From Polychytrium aggregatum (Eukaryota; Chytridiomycota; Chytridiomycetes; Polychytriales), in contig NW_026516457.1 of the NCBI RefSeq assembly GCF_025602895.1, forward strand, positions 1 to 38,981: DNA of 38,981 nucleotides, in the 5' to 3' direction. The notes under the pieces are model-generated. The model did no database searches. It had not been told where the DNA came from and saw only the letters and a program-made list of their open reading frames with translations. The position numbers were made by a program, and so were the translations under genes. Below, one piece after another: positions 1 to 10,323 of this stretch; position 1 is the first letter of the stretch, and each line of letters starts with the position of its first letter.

Positions 1-405
1 AAGGCTAATCAGAGTGAACGAATGTTGTTCATAGTGATCGCCGGTGATCATCGAAACACAAGCCGCATTATTGGACATCAGCGATGTGCCATCAGCCAAA
101 GAAATAACGAGGGAGAGTGGTGAAGTAGGGATATGGTGTCGGGAGGCGAACTCAGAGTCCATGAACGAGGTGACCGCGCCGGTATCGATCATTGCGGTCG
201 TCGCTATGGCCTCAGAGTTGCAAAGGAGGGTGACGGGGATGCAGGGTTGCTTTTGGATAAGCAATTCGGAAGATGCACTGAGAAGAGCGGCAGTGCAGGT
301 GGTGGTAACGGGGGCAAGGAAACAGGGTGGTGTGGACTGGACTGGAGGAGAATGTAGTGAAGAAACGCCTAGGAAAGCTCCTCTATCCTTTTCTAGGCAG
401 AGAAG
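1..405 (-). CDS. pol: TE-A pol, protease part (partial, runs off window)
   Basis: Aspartic protease of a Ty3/gypsy polyprotein, which would cleave Gag and Pol in the retroelement particle. It is read on the minus strand in the -1 frame relative to gag and stays open from the presumed frameshift site at 405-411 to the window edge. The retropepsin motif AMIDTGAVTSFMD is visible, followed by ISLADG (flap-side strand) and CVSMITG. There is no independent ATG, which fits expression as a Gag-Pol fusion. Reverse transcriptase and integrase would lie left of the window. Confidence 0.75.
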
Positions 406-411
406 TTTTCC
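367..411 (-). promoter_or_regulatory. TE-A gag-pol frameshift signal (near-canonical slip site plus hairpin)
   Basis: On the minus strand the gag frame reads G GAA AAC at 411-405. Six nucleotides later comes a stem GCCTAG...CTAGGC (398-393 with 372-367), extended by AAAG/CTTT after one mismatch. The gag stop TAG is part of the 5' arm. The same layout is conserved in TE-B. The heptamer is not a perfect X XXY YYZ because of its second base, so slippage efficiency is uncertain, but pol has no other visible way to be expressed. Confidence 0.55.
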
Positions 412-1046
412 TGGTCGGCGGCTTTATTGTCGTCCAACTCGGCATCGACAAAAGCGAGGGGAGCACGAGGGGTCAAAGGGTTGTGGGGACAATTGCGAAT
501 GACATGGCCAGGCTCCTTGCACAAGTAACACACCATGCCCCTCCTGCCCTGTCTACATGGCTTAACCTTTCGGGCCGACGCTTGGCCCAATTCCATAGGG
601 TGCGGGACAACTTGAGGCGGTGCGGGGCGAGGTGGAGCCGGGAGTGCAGCTTGGGGACGGAAGACTTGGCGAGGCACCGTGGCCACGGGACGTTGGGCCG
701 ACAGGTCTGGACGGCTTGATCGGTGGCGGTCGCGTTGAGACTGTTGGCGACTGTCGATAGAGACGGCCAGGCGCATCATCTCTTCGAGGGAGGCGGGGTC
801 TTCACGGGAGAGTTCTTCTTGGACGGATGCCTTGAGGCCGTTCTCATAGTGGAACATGAGCGAAGCTTGACCCCAAGCGGTGAGGTGGACGGCCAGCCGA
901 CGGAACTCGGCGGAGTAGGCGGCGGCTGACCCCGTCTGGGTGAGCTTGACGATGTCCCGGGCGGAGGCGGAGGTGGGTTGAAGTTGGCCGAAGACGGAGC
1001 GGAGGGTTTCGGCAAAGACATCGAAATCCGTAAGGATGTCGGGACG
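393..1046 (-). pseudogene. gag: TE-A gag, N-terminus lost at TE-B insertion
   Basis: Capsid/nucleocapsid protein of TE-A. The retained part covers the C-terminal capsid-like helices (motifs FAETLRSVFGQ, AAYSAEFRRLAVHL, MFHYENGLK) and a canonical nucleocapsid knuckle, CYLCKEPGHVIRNC (C-x2-C-x4-H-x4-C). It ends with the stop at 393-395. The frame stays open up to 1313, but everything above 1046 is TE-B LTR sequence read backwards, so the real gag breaks at 1046. Compared with TE-B gag, roughly the first 200 residues are missing. Confidence 0.8.
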
Positions 1047-1626
1047 TGTCATGAACACCCTCTGCCTTTGCCCACTCCCTTCCTTTACCCTTGCCCTTTC
1101 CTTTCTGTTTGCCTGCCTTAGTGCTTTCCCTTCCTTCTGTTTGTTTGTTTCCCGCGCTGTGCTGCCTTGTTGTCTTCCCGCCAGCACGCGCGCTGTCTGT
1201 GTTCCGTTCCCGCTTCCTTGCTGTTGGTCATGGGTTGCGCCCACGACGCCGCCTCGACGCCGCCTGACGCCTTGGCGCCGCCATGCCGCCGCCACTGACG
1301 CCCGCTGACTCACGGATCCCGAGTCACGGCCGCCACCTGCTTCGCTCGCTGCTTCGCCCTCCCCGCCGCTGCTTCGCTCCTGCCCCTCGCTCTGCAGCGT
1401 CGATCCTTGGCGCTCGCATAAATAGCCCTCCGACCAGCCTCTGTCTTTTGCCTTCGTCTTGCCACTTTGTATTTTTAGTATCCTAAGCCTTGGATCTAGA
1501 ATAAAACTTTGGCTTTACACTTGACACTCTGTGTCCCAGTCCAGTCCCCGCTCCTCTCCCTACGTTCGAGTCTTGCATTAGGACTCTTGCGCACTTCCCT
1601 GCTTGCCCCGTTGTCCAGTCTTGACA
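1047..1626 (+). repeat. TE-B 5' LTR (580 bp)
   Basis: It begins TGTCATGAAC immediately after TE-A gag sequence and ends CTTGACA two bases before the primer-binding site. It contains a TATA box (1418-1424), the putative RNA start (about 1456) and a polyadenylation signal AATAAA at 1500-1505. The strand is pyrimidine-rich. Boundaries come from the TG...CA termini, the position of the break in TE-A gag, and the spacing to the primer-binding site. There is no second copy in the window to confirm them. Confidence 0.7.
1418..1464 (+). promoter_or_regulatory. TE-B LTR TATA box and self-primer (RNA 5' end)
   Basis: A TATA-like box ATAAATA lies at 1418-1424. GTCTTGCCA at 1456-1464, 38 nt after the box, is the exact reverse complement of TGGCAAGAC at 1629-1637 just behind the LTR. 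As in the Tf1 element of fission yeast, the first bases of the transcript would fold back onto the primer-binding site and prime reverse transcription. TE-E shows the same geometry with a different sequence. Confidence 0.6.
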
Positions 1627-1628
1627 CT

Positions 1629-1637
1629 TGGCAAGAC
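1629..1637 (+). other. TE-B primer-binding site (self-primed)
   Basis: TGGCAAGAC starts two bases after the LTR end and is complementary to 1456-1464 inside the LTR. I see no match to the usual initiator-tRNA-Met binding sequence here. Confidence 0.6.
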
Positions 1638-1698
1638 CTTCAACAACCCCCCACTTGCCCTGCCTTTGCCCCCGTTCCCTTCGCTATCTCTTTTACCA

Positions 1699-2937
1699 AT
1701 GGCTTCCCCTTCTGGCCTTTCCGAGCCCGAGCTCCAGGCCATCCGTGCGGTCATTATCCAGTCCGCCGAGAACGCCCGTTCTCTCCAGGACTTTTCCAAG
1801 TTCCTCCACGATCAGGATGATGCGCTCAACCGCATCACCGATCGTATGGACCAGGTCCTGGCTCGCCGTGAAGAGGATGTCCGCCAAGTTGTCGCCGCCA
1901 GTGTCCAGGAGGCCCTCCGCAGCTACCAGGCCCAGCTACCTCCTCCTGCTCCCGCTCCCGCCCCGATCCGTCGTGCAGGTCGCCCCTACTTCGGCGTTCC
2001 TGACGACGTCGATGATCCTGCCCAAGACCCCGAGGACAACCCTGCTGGTCGCAACTCTGCCACCAGGCAGATAGGTCCTCCCGACCGCTTCTCTGGTAAG
2101 GACCCGAGCCGCTGCAATGCCTTCCTTTCGCATTGCAGACTGGCCTTCGTGTCCAACCCTCCCCTCTTCCAGACTGAAAGGGATAAGGTGTTTTACGCCC
2201 TATCCTATCTCGATGGTACTGCTGCAGACTACATGCAGCCGTACATCGATCAGTTGGAGAGAGACCCCGAGTGCTCCCCCCCTGCCATCCGTGACTTTGC
2301 CGGTTTCTCCGAGTGGCTCCGTGCTGCCTTTGGCCAGGTTCAGCCCACCATCGCCGCTGCTCGCGAGATGGTCAGGCTTTACCAAGTCACCTCCGCCGCC
2401 GCCTATGCCGCCGAGTACCGCCGCCAAGCCGTCCACCTCGTCACTTGGTCCCAAGACCCTCTCATGTTCCACTTCGAGAGTGGACTCAAGCCCTCGGTTC
2501 AAGACGAACTCTCCCGCCGCTCCTTCGACAACCTCGAAGACCTCATGCAAGCGGCGATCGCCATCGACAACCGCCAGGAGGACCAACGCTCCCGCCGTCC
2601 CAACCACCGCTCCGCTCCTGCTCCTGCTCCTGCTCGTCCGGCTCCTCTCCCTTTCCGTCCGGCTCCTCGTCCCTTCGCTCCTGCTCCTCCTCCTCGCCCC
2701 GCTCAAGCCTTCAACGTTCCGCAGCCCATGGACCTCAGCCAGGCCTCCGCTCGCAGGCTGACCGCCGAGGACAAGGCCGCCCTCCGTGCTGCCAACCGCT
2801 GCTTTTATTGCAAGCAGGAAGGGCACATTGCCCTTCGCTGCCCCAATAAGGCATCCTCCCGCTTGGCTGCCATTGATGCTTCTTTGGCTGCTGTTGAGGT
2901 GAATAAACTTGACGACCAGGAAAACTTCTCTGCCTAG
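1699..2937 (+). CDS. gag: TE-B Gag polyprotein
   Basis: Structural protein of the TE-B particle, 412 residues. The frame is open from 1603, but that part overlaps the LTR end and primer-binding site; the ATG at 1699 (MASPSGLSEPELQ) is the first plausible start. The N-terminal third includes a helical stretch and a Pro/Ala linker. The middle is the capsid-like domain, with GPPDRFSGKDPSRCNAFL (typical Ty3 gag entry segment), FSEWLRAAFGQ and LMFHFESGLK. A Pro/Ala/Arg-rich linker follows, and near the C-terminus a canonical knuckle CFYCKQEGHIALRC (C-x2-C-x4-H-x4-C) for RNA packaging. It ends with ENFSA at the TAG stop. Confidence 0.85.
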   Translation: MASPSGLSEPELQAIRAVIIQSAENARSLQDFSKFLHDQDDALNRITDRMDQVLARREEDVRQVVAASVQEALRSYQAQLPPPAPAPAPIRRAGRPYFGVPDDVDDPAQDPEDNPAGRNSATRQIGPPDRFSGKDPSRCNAFLSHCRLAFVSNPPLFQTERDKVFYALSYLDGTAADYMQPYIDQLERDPECSPPAIRDFAGFSEWLRAAFGQVQPTIAAAREMVRLYQVTSAAAYAAEYRRQAVHLVTWSQDPLMFHFESGLKPSVQDELSRRSFDNLEDLMQAAIAIDNRQEDQRSRRPNHRSAPAPAPARPAPLPFRPAPRPFAPAPPPRPAQAFNVPQPMDLSQASARRLTAEDKAALRAANRCFYCKQEGHIALRCPNKASSRLAAIDASLAAVEVNKLDDQENFSA

Positions 2938-2963
2938 AAAAGGTCGGAGGAGCTTTCCTAGGC
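2919..2963 (+). promoter_or_regulatory. TE-B gag-pol frameshift signal
   Basis: The gag-frame G GAA AAC at 2919-2925 is followed after 6 nt by a hairpin. Its arms are GCCTAG (2932-2937) and CTAGGC (2958-2963); after one A/C mismatch come AAAG and CTTT; the loop is 2943-2952. The gag stop TAG is inside the 5' arm. The -1 frame is open from upstream of the slip site into protease. Both sequence and fold are conserved in TE-A although the flanking proteins have diverged. Confidence 0.6.
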
Positions 2964-3917
2964 GTCAATCATGTCATAAATCTTCCTCCTGTAAATGTCT
3001 CCACGGTAAATCACTCTTCTGCCTTTTGCCATCTTGCCCCCGTCACCATTGCCACCGCTTCCACCGCTCTTGCTTCTTCGTCTTCGCCTCCCGAGCCTGA
3101 CATCCAACGTCAGCCCTCCCTCGCTGTGACTCTGCTGTGCGGTCCAGAGTCCATACGGGCAACCGCCATGATCGATACCGGCGCGGTTACTTCGTTTATG
3201 GACACTGGATTCGCCGCAACCCACGCTCTCCCCACCTTTGAAACTTCTTTCGTCATCACTCTTGCCGATGGTTCTTCGATGGAGTCTAGTCTTGGAGTTT
3301 GTGTTTCTATGATCACAGGCATCAGCCACTATGAACAAATCTCGTTCGCGCTGATTCCCTTGGCTTCATACCCGATCATCTTGGGTATGGATTGGATCAA
3401 GAAACACAAACCCTACTTTGACTGGCACCATGACTCTATTTTCTTGCCTTGCACCTCTATCCACAGTTTGGCCTCCCCGTTCTCTCCCGAGCCACAGTCC
3501 TCTAGGTCCAGCCCTGCCGAGCCGCCTGCCGAGCCGCCTGCCGAGTCCCCTGCTGAGGTCCCCGCCGAGCCTGCCGTGTCCCTGCCCGAGTCCAAGAAGT
3601 CCCCAGCCGAGTCCCCAGCCAAGCCCGAGATCCTCCCTGCCTTGCCTCCTGCCGTGCCCAAGCCCAGTCCTGCCTTGCCTCCTGCCGTCCCAAAGACCAA
3701 GACCAAGACCCAGTCCCTGCCCAGCGTCAGCCTGATCGGCAGCATCCCCTTCCAGCACGCCGTCCAGAAGGAAGGCCTGGAAGTGTTCCTCTTGGATGCT
3801 GCCCGAGTCCTGTCCCTCTGCTCCGTCGACGCTGGAGCCAAGCCCAAGGCCGAGCCCTCTGTCCCCTCCAAGTACTCGTCCTTTGCCAAGGTGTTTTCCA
3901 AGTCCGAGGCCGACAAG
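2925..3917 (+). pseudogene. pol: TE-B pol, protease and start of RT (truncated)
   Basis: The Pol frame is -1 relative to gag and has no ATG near its beginning. It carries the aspartic protease motif AMIDTGAVTSFMDTG, TLADGSSMESSLG and a short ILGMDWIKKH segment typical of the Ty3 protease C-terminus. A long Pro/Ala/Glu-rich linker follows, with repeated PAEPPAE-like units and then PALPPAVPK units. The frame then reaches KYSSFAKVFSKSEADK, the usual lead-in to the reverse transcriptase LPPHR segment. At that point it runs into TE-C; the stop at 3921-3923 is LTR sequence. RT, RNase H and integrase are missing. Confidence 0.8.
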
Positions 3918-4708
3918 TGTTAGAGTCCAAAGGGGACTCAACGGCAAAAGAAGAAGTGAGCTCGAAGTGAGCTCAGGGAAAGCAAGGGTAGAGTCCGAAG
4001 TGGACTCGGAGAGGGAGCGAGGGAAGCAAAGATCCGTTCAAGATAAGACTTGTCTCGAAATGAGACGTGAGGAACACTCAGAGAATAAAGTAGAAGGCAC
4101 TTTATTTAGTCCTATTTTGAACGCTAAGGTTCGACTACACATCGCGGGGGTCAGGCTATTTATAGACAAGTCCGGACTTGGCAGCGAAGGGCGGCCAAGG
4201 GAGGGAAAAGTGGGCGATCGAGCAGGGCGAAGGGGGCGATGCACGAACGAGGGCCGAGAAGGACCACCGAGACAGGCAGAGAACCAAAGCGAGAGAGGCG
4301 CAAGCAAAAGCGAAGCACCTGGCAGGAGAAACGTGCAAAGGCGAAGCAATGTGACTCAACGTCCAAGAAGCGGATTGGTCAAGTATAAGGTTGGGGCAAA
4401 TGCATGCGAGATGAACAAGAGATCGGGGCGGTCAGGCAGGTCATGAGTCACCGGTGGGGGGACACATGACCGGCAGCCGAATTGCAACCAATCGCAGCAA
4501 GGCGCGTGCACAAACAAACCGGCGCGTGCGAAGAAGACAAAGGAAGCGGAGCAGCGCGGGAAAACGGAAGTGCGGAAGGAGCGGAAAAGACAGGCAAAAG
4601 GCGGAAAATCGGAGGGGAACTGCAAGGCTACACACAAACAAACAGAAAGGCAAAAGAATAGCCAAGTGTGCAGTCAAAGTGGAGAACAAGCAGGAGCTAT
4701 CCCTAACA
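3918..4708 (-). repeat. TE-C 3' LTR (791 bp)
   Basis: It spans from TGTTAGAGTCC to CCCTAACA on the plus strand. It differs from the right LTR at several positions, for example AAAGG versus GAAGG near 3930, an extra A near 3979, and ACTTGTC versus ACTAGTC near 4050. The polypurine tract of the element lies next to it at about 4709-4722 (read on the minus strand). Confidence 0.9.
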
Positions 4709-4720
4709 TCATCCCCTTCC

Positions 4721-7700
4721 TTAGCGACGAACTCCGGACGTCGCCTTCGGCTTTGAGGGATAGCGAAGGTGGAAGTCAGCAACAAGATCAGTGGCGTGGG
4801 AAACATTGGCAGCGGGCTCCCAAGACCGGTCAGTCTCGGAATAGCCCTTCCACTGAACCAAGTACTGTAAGCGACCACGGAAGAGCCGAGAATCGAGAAC
4901 AGTCTCGACCTCAAACTCTTCCTGGGAGTTAACAAGAATGGGAGGTGGTTCTGGTTGGGTGAACTCGGGAACAATGTCCTTCGTTCGGGGTTCAAGGAGG
5001 GATACATGGAAAACGGGGTGAACTTTAAGTGTGGAAGGGAGTTTAAGCTCAAAGGCAACGGGGTTGATGCGGCGAAGAACTTTAAAGGGGCCAAGCTTTT
5101 TCTGGTCAAGCTTGTTGGAGGGACGAAGGGTGCGAATGTGGCGACGATCCAGAAAAACGAGGTCGCCAACGGAGATGTCGGGAGTGGGGAGACGGGATTT
5201 GTTGGCCTGCACAGTGTAGGACTCTTGGGCAACCCGGAGGTTGGCCTTGAGATCCTCGAGAACGGTCTGAAGTCGGTCGACACGTTCTTCGGCAGAGGGC
5301 ACAACAGAGGGATCACGAATGATAGAGGGATCGAAAATGGGGTGATGGCCATGGACTGCAAAGAAGGGAGTCATGCCAGTGGAGGTGTTTTCCGAGTTGT
5401 TGTAAGTGAACTCGGCAAGGGGAAGGTGAAGGGTCCAGTCGTCTTGCAGGTAATTGCAATGGATACGCAAATACTGCTCGATGACCTGGTTGAGAACCTC
5501 GGTCGAACCGTCGGTCTCGGGGTGGAAGGCAGAAGAAAGGGAAATCTTCGTCTTCAGAAGCTCATTGAAGCGCCTCCAGAAGGCCGAAGTAAACTGAGTT
5601 CCTCGGTCCGAAACAATAGACCGGGGACAACCATGCAAGCGGAAGATGTGGGAGAGGAAGAGTTCGGCGGTTTGCTCGCCTGTAACCGTCTTCGTGGTGG
5701 GCACAAAGTGTGCTTGTTTGGACAGGCGGTCCTTAACCACGAAGATCGAGTCAAAACCGTTCGAAGGTGGGAGATCCGTGATGAAGTCCATCGACAGGTC
5801 CCACCAACGTTCGGAAGGAACGGGGAGAGGATGAAGTAAACCATAAGGGGAGTGACGGGACGGCTTGGCTCGCTGGCACGCTTCACAATTAGCAATGAAG
5901 CGACGCACAGACTTACGAAGCCGGGGCCAGTGAAAGTCCCGGGAGACGAGCTCAACGGTCTTGGCAAGACCAAAGTGACCAGCGGCAGCGGAGCAGTGAC
6001 GTTGCTCAAACACTTTGAGCTGGAGCTCGGGGGAAGGGACAACGATCAGGTCTTTAAAGTAAAGGAGACCGTCACGGAAGGAGTAATCGCCATCAAGACG
6101 TTTGGCGTTAAAGTCAGAAAGGAGGGAACAAGAAAGGGTGGCAGCTCGAATCTCGGAAAGAAAGTCGGGATTCGAGCCGATAACAGTGATGCTGTCGAGA
6201 GAAATAGACTCGAACAGCTGAAGGAAGTTGGTGGAGTGGAGGGAGTCACCAGGCTTTATCTCAAAGTCAGAACGGCGACTGAGAGCATCGGCTTTGGTGT
6301 TGAGACGACCAGGGCGGTGGTAAATGCGAAAAGCAAAGTCAGAAAGGAATTGGGCCCACCGGAACTGGCGGCGAGAAAGTTGAGAAGCGGCAGTGAACCG
6401 GGTAAGGTTCTGATGATCAGAGAAAACAAGAGTGGGAATATCAGGGTCGGCAGCCATCAAGTAATGACGCCAGGCGGTAAAGGAATCGACAATGGCGAGG
6501 AGCTCTTTGTCGTGAGTGTCATAATTCACCTCGGCGGGACGGAATTGCCGAGAGTGAAAAGCAACGGGGTGAAGAGCGCCGTCAGGGTCAAACTGAGAAA
6601 GGACGGCACCCAAAGCAAAGTCAGAAGCATCGGGCTCGATGACAGCGGGTTTAGAGAAATCAAAGTATCGAAGAATAGGTGCGGAAGTGAAGGAAAGTTT
6701 AAGAGAATCAAAAGCCTCTTGGGCCTCGGGAGACCAAGAGAAGGTGGAGGATTTGGTAGTGAGGGAAGTCAAAGGACGAGCAAGTGCGGAAAAGTCCTTG
6801 ACGAAGCGGCGGTAAAAGTTTGCGAAACCAATAAAGACTTGGATATCGCGAGCAGAAGAGGGAACAGGCCAAAGGGAAACGGCCTCGACCTTGGCAGGGT
6901 CCATTTTGATGCCATCGGCAGAAATGATCATGCCGAGAAAGTCAACTTCAGAAAGGTCAAAAGAACACTTGGCCGGATTGACCTTAAGGGAGTGTTCACG
7001 AAGGCGAGAGAGAACAAGCTTAACATGCTCCTCATGCTCCTGGGGATCTTTTGAGAAGATCAGGATGTCGTCAAGATAAATGACAACACAGACACCAAGG
7101 AGGTCCGAGAAGATGTCGTTCATAAAAAACTGAAAAGCAGCGGGGGCATTCGAAAGACCAAAGGGGATAACATTGTACTCAAATGAGCCAGATTTGCAAA
7201 CAAAAGCAGTCTTCCACTCATCGCCCTTCTTGACACGAACCAAGTGGTAAGCATCAGGAAGGTCGAGGTGTGAGAAGACGCGGGCAGAAGAAAGTTTATC
7301 CAGAAGATCCTGGAAGAGGGGAAGTGGGTAACGGTTCTTCTTCGTGATGGCATTGAGGCCTCGGTAGTCGACGCAAAGGCGAAGACCACCATTGGGCTTC
7401 TTCACGAAGAAGCAGGGAGCACCAACGGGAGAAGAGGATTTGGAGATCCAACCACGTGCGAGGGCGTTGGTCAGATACTCCGAAAGAGCAGATTCCTCGG
7501 CCGGGGACAAAGGATAGACTTTCCCCGGCTTTGGCAAACGAGGTTCCTTTCCATCCTCGGTCCGTACAAACTCAATAGACAAGTCATACGGACGGTGAGG
7601 AGGCAAGGAAGAAGGAGGGTCAGACTTGAGGCTGAAAACGTCGCCAAACTCATTGTATTTGAGCGGGACACCTCGAGAGTCAACAGGGGTGCCAGACTCG

Positions 7701-8538
7701 GCATACACCTTCGTCGTGAGCACGGACCTTATCGACACCGTAGGATACGTCTCCGGCGAAGGAGGACGGATATCCATTTGGGCAGCGAAAATGTCGAGCT
7801 TGTCTTCCCGTGCAAGACGGAGAAGACTCGCCGCATTAACGAGCTCAATGTCGGGCGAAGATAAAGCCGTTGGCTCTTCAGAAAGCGAAGCAGAGTCAAG
7901 GCGGGAAGAAAGGGAAGGCGAAGTGCCAAAGGAGGGAACCGGTGTAAGGGAAGGACCGGAGGGAGGAGTCAAAGGCGAAGTGCCCGAAGGGGGAGGCGAA
8001 TAGCCGGAAGGGGACGAAGTGTCCAAGGAGGAAGCAGAGACATCCGCGAGGATGTGTCCATCAGCAAGGCAAGAGGGATCGGAGAACTGAAAGGGAGAGG
8101 GACTTCCAATTGACAACTGGATTATGCAAGCGCATCCAGGGAAGACCAAGAGTGATGGGAGTGGTGGAGAGTCGAGTCACAAGAAAAGAAATCGACTCGG
8201 TGTGGGAACCAATGGTCAACGTCACAGGAACGGTTTGGAAACGAATGAAACCGGCCGAAGAACCATCAGCAAGGGAAACGGAGTAGGGAGTAGAAAGAGG
8301 GATAAGAGAGAGTTTATGGAGATCCGCAAAGGCAGGATCAATGAGGGCAAGAGCGGTGCATCCATCATCAATAAAGACAGAAAGGGAGATGGAGACCGGG
8401 CCAGAAAGACTCATGACGACTAAGGGTGGCCGGAAGAAGAAGCTTATCGTCCGATAATGACGAGTCAGAGGGGGAAGATGTTCGTATCGCCGAACAGACC
8501 ACCTCGCTTACTTGCGAGGTGCTGCTCGGCTGTGGGCA
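4721..8538 (-). pseudogene. pol: TE-C pol with two frameshifts
   Basis: Protease, reverse transcriptase, RNase H, integrase and chromodomain polyprotein, the counterpart of TE-E pol. Aligned by eye to TE-E, it has an extra base at 8421 (just after the frameshift region, before protease) and another at 8088 (between protease and RT). Each throws the frame, so no full Gag-Pol can be made. From about 8080 to 4721 the frame is open and retains all catalytic motifs: YLDD in RT, EPDASDFALG in RNase H, the HHCC finger, D-D-E core and terminal chromodomain in integrase. The protease shows the same unusual DDG triad as TE-E. Confidence 0.85.
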
Positions 8539-9461
8539 TTTCCCGAGTTCCGTTTGACCAGAACCGGGCACTGCTGAACATCGCGACTGCCGGGACAAGA
8601 CTTTTCCCCGCAGTACAAGCAGAGACCCTGCTCACGACGTCGCTTTTTCTCGACGTCGGAGAGCTTAGCAGGGCGGACCGAGACAGAGTCAAGGTCCATG
8701 GGAGTGGGTGCAGAAGAGGAGGAAGAAGAAACATGCGCGGGAGAATGGTGGTGATGGGGAGCAGAGCGAGAAGAAGGAGGAGGAGGTTGGGAACGGGAGG
8801 AGACCTTGAGACGATGGAGGGCATCGTCGTACTCGACCGCTGCCTTGATCAACTCAGGCAAGGAAGCGGGAGCGGGGCGGAGACCGATGAGGTGGAACTT
8901 GACCTCAGACTTCAAACCCTCCTTGAAGAAGTGCATCTTGGTGGGTTCGTCAGTCTGGACGCGGGCGGCGAGCTGGACGAAGCGGGTGGCGAAGGCTTGG
9001 CAGGACTTGAGCTGGACCAAGCGTTTGAGGTCGTTCAAGGCCTTATCTTGCGAGGAGGCCGTGTCCTCACCGAAGGTCGACTTGAGGGCAACTTCAAAAT
9101 CCGCGAAGGAAGCCGGGAAGCGGTTGGCCATATAAAAGGCGGCCTCGTACCATTTGAAAGCTTCGCCGCGGAGGAAGGAGGTGGCATAAAGGACCTTCTG
9201 GCGCTCGGGCGCAAAGAAGGCAGGATCGGCGAGGAAGACGAGGTGGCACTGGGCGAGGAAGGCCGTCGTCTCGTCGCGGGAACCTAGGAACTCCTTGGGC
9301 TTGTTCACCTGGTAGACCTGGCGGGGAGCGGCGGCGGGAGCTTGCAGATCTTGGATCTGACGATGGAGAGCAGCGTTCTGGGTCATGAGGGCGTTCATAC
9401 GCTCCTCCATGCGCGCCAGGTACGCATTGAGATCTGCCGGGGGTGCAGCAGGCTCAGCCAT
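8508..9461 (-). CDS. gag: TE-C Gag
   Basis: 317 residues from the ATG at 9461 (MAEPAAPPADLN), nearly identical to TE-E Gag. It has an N-terminal coiled-coil-like stretch (LARMEERMNALMTQNAAL), a capsid-like domain with KPKEFLGS, FKWYEAAFYMANRFP and KMHFFKEGLKSEV, a Ser/His/Pro linker, and an atypical C-terminal knuckle CLYCGEKSC followed by a distant Cys. The frame extends upstream only through TTG codons that overlap the primer-binding site, so the ATG is preferred. The slip heptamer (8538-8544, minus strand) and hairpin are preserved. Confidence 0.85.
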   Translation of the reverse strand: MAEPAAPPADLNAYLARMEERMNALMTQNAALHRQIQDLQAPAAAPRQVYQVNKPKEFLGSRDETTAFLAQCHLVFLADPAFFAPERQKVLYATSFLRGEAFKWYEAAFYMANRFPASFADFEVALKSTFGEDTASSQDKALNDLKRLVQLKSCQAFATRFVQLAARVQTDEPTKMHFFKEGLKSEVKFHLIGLRPAPASLPELIKAAVEYDDALHRLKVSSRSQPPPPSSRSAPHHHHSPAHVSSSSSSAPTPMDLDSVSVRPAKLSDVEKKRRREQGLCLYCGEKSCPGSRDVQQCPVLVKRNSGNAHSRAAPRK

Positions 9462-9532
9462 CGGATCGACGAGGGAAAGAGAGGCGAAAGAAGAAGAAAG
9501 GCCGGGAAGCCAAGAGGGAGCGTTCAAAATGA

Positions 9533-10322
9533 TGTTAGAGTCCGAAGGGGACTCAACGGCAAAAGAAGAAGTGAGCTCGAAGTGAGCTCAGGGAAGCAAG
9601 GGTAAAGTCCGAAGTGGACTCGGAGAGGGAGCGAGGGAAGCAAAGATCCGTTCAAGATAAGACTAGTCTCGAAATGAGACGTGAGGAACACTCAGAGAAT
9701 AAAGTAGAAGGCACTTTATTTAGTCCTATTTTGAACGCTAAGGTTCGACTACACATCGCGGGGGTCAGGCTATTTATAGACAAGTCCGGACTTGGCAGCG
9801 AAGGGCGGCCAAGGGAGGGAAAAGTGGGCGATCGAGCAGGGCGAAGGGGGCGATGCACGAACGAGGGCCGAGAAGGACCACCGAGACAGGCAGAGAACCA
9901 AAGCGAGAGAGGCGCAAGCAAAAGCGAAGCACCTGGCAGGAGAAACGTGCAAAGGCGAAGCAATGTGACTCAACGTCCAAGAAGCGGATTGGTCAAGTAT
10001 AAGGTTGGGGCAAATGCATGCGAGATGAACAAGAGATCGGGGCGGTCAGGCAGGTCATGAGTCACCGGTGGGGGGACACATGACCGGCAGCCGAATTGCA
10101 ACCAATCGCAGCAAGGCGCGTGCACAAACAAACCGGCGCGTGCGAAGAAGACAAAGGAAGCGGAGCAGCGCGGGAAAACGGAAGTGCGGAAGGAGCGGAA
10201 AAGACAGGCAAAAGGCGGAAAATCGGAGGGGAACTGCAAGGCTACACACAAACAAACAGAAAGGCAAAAGAATAGCCAAGTGTGCAGTCAAAGTGGAGAA
10301 CAAGCAGGAGCTATCCCTAACA
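9533..10322 (-). repeat. TE-C 5' LTR (790 bp)
   Basis: It spans TGTTAGAGTCC to CCCTAACA on the plus strand. The minus-strand RNA start region (complement of 9728-9739) is complementary to the primer-binding site at 9519-9530, which lies two bases outside the LTR, exactly as in TE-E. Confidence 0.9.
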
Positions 10323-10323
10323 C

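Larger units (their letters stand above)
1..1046 (-). mobile_element. TE-A: Ty3/gypsy retrotransposon fragment (gag, protease)
   Basis: Minus-strand retroelement that runs off the window at its pol side. Read on the minus strand it gives a gag with a canonical CCHC zinc knuckle, then a protease in the -1 frame. Its gag is clearly related to TE-B gag: both have the FGQ-QPT, SAAAY, LMFH and ENFSA segments. The 5' part of gag is missing because the TE-B LTR begins at 1047. TE-A is therefore the older insertion. Both its own LTRs lie outside what can be seen. Confidence 0.85.
1047..3917 (+). mobile_element. TE-B: 5' half of a Ty3/gypsy retrotransposon
   Basis: Plus-strand element with a 580-bp LTR, self-primer binding site, gag and protease, broken at the start of the reverse transcriptase domain where the TE-C LTR begins at 3918. 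It is inserted in the gag of TE-A. The 5' end TGTCA and LTR end TGACA form short inverted termini. Its 3' half is not on the other side of TE-C: the sequence there (TE-D) carries a different LTR. Confidence 0.85.
3918..10322 (-). mobile_element. TE-C: full-length but defective Ty3/gypsy chromovirus-like element
   Basis: This 6405-bp element on the minus strand belongs to the same family as TE-E and is very similar to it along its length. It has two LTRs of 791 and 790 bp that differ from each other at a few bases and one indel, an intact gag, and a pol broken by two single-base insertions. The flanking pentamers (acaag at 3913-3917, ccttg at 10323-10327) do not match, so no target-site duplication is present. 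The host sequences on the two sides come from two different retroelements. Confidence 0.9.

Noticed and set aside
393..1313. Minus-strand gag frame extended to 1313
   Set aside because: Beyond 1046 the residues are TE-B LTR read backwards; similarity to TE-B gag stops there.
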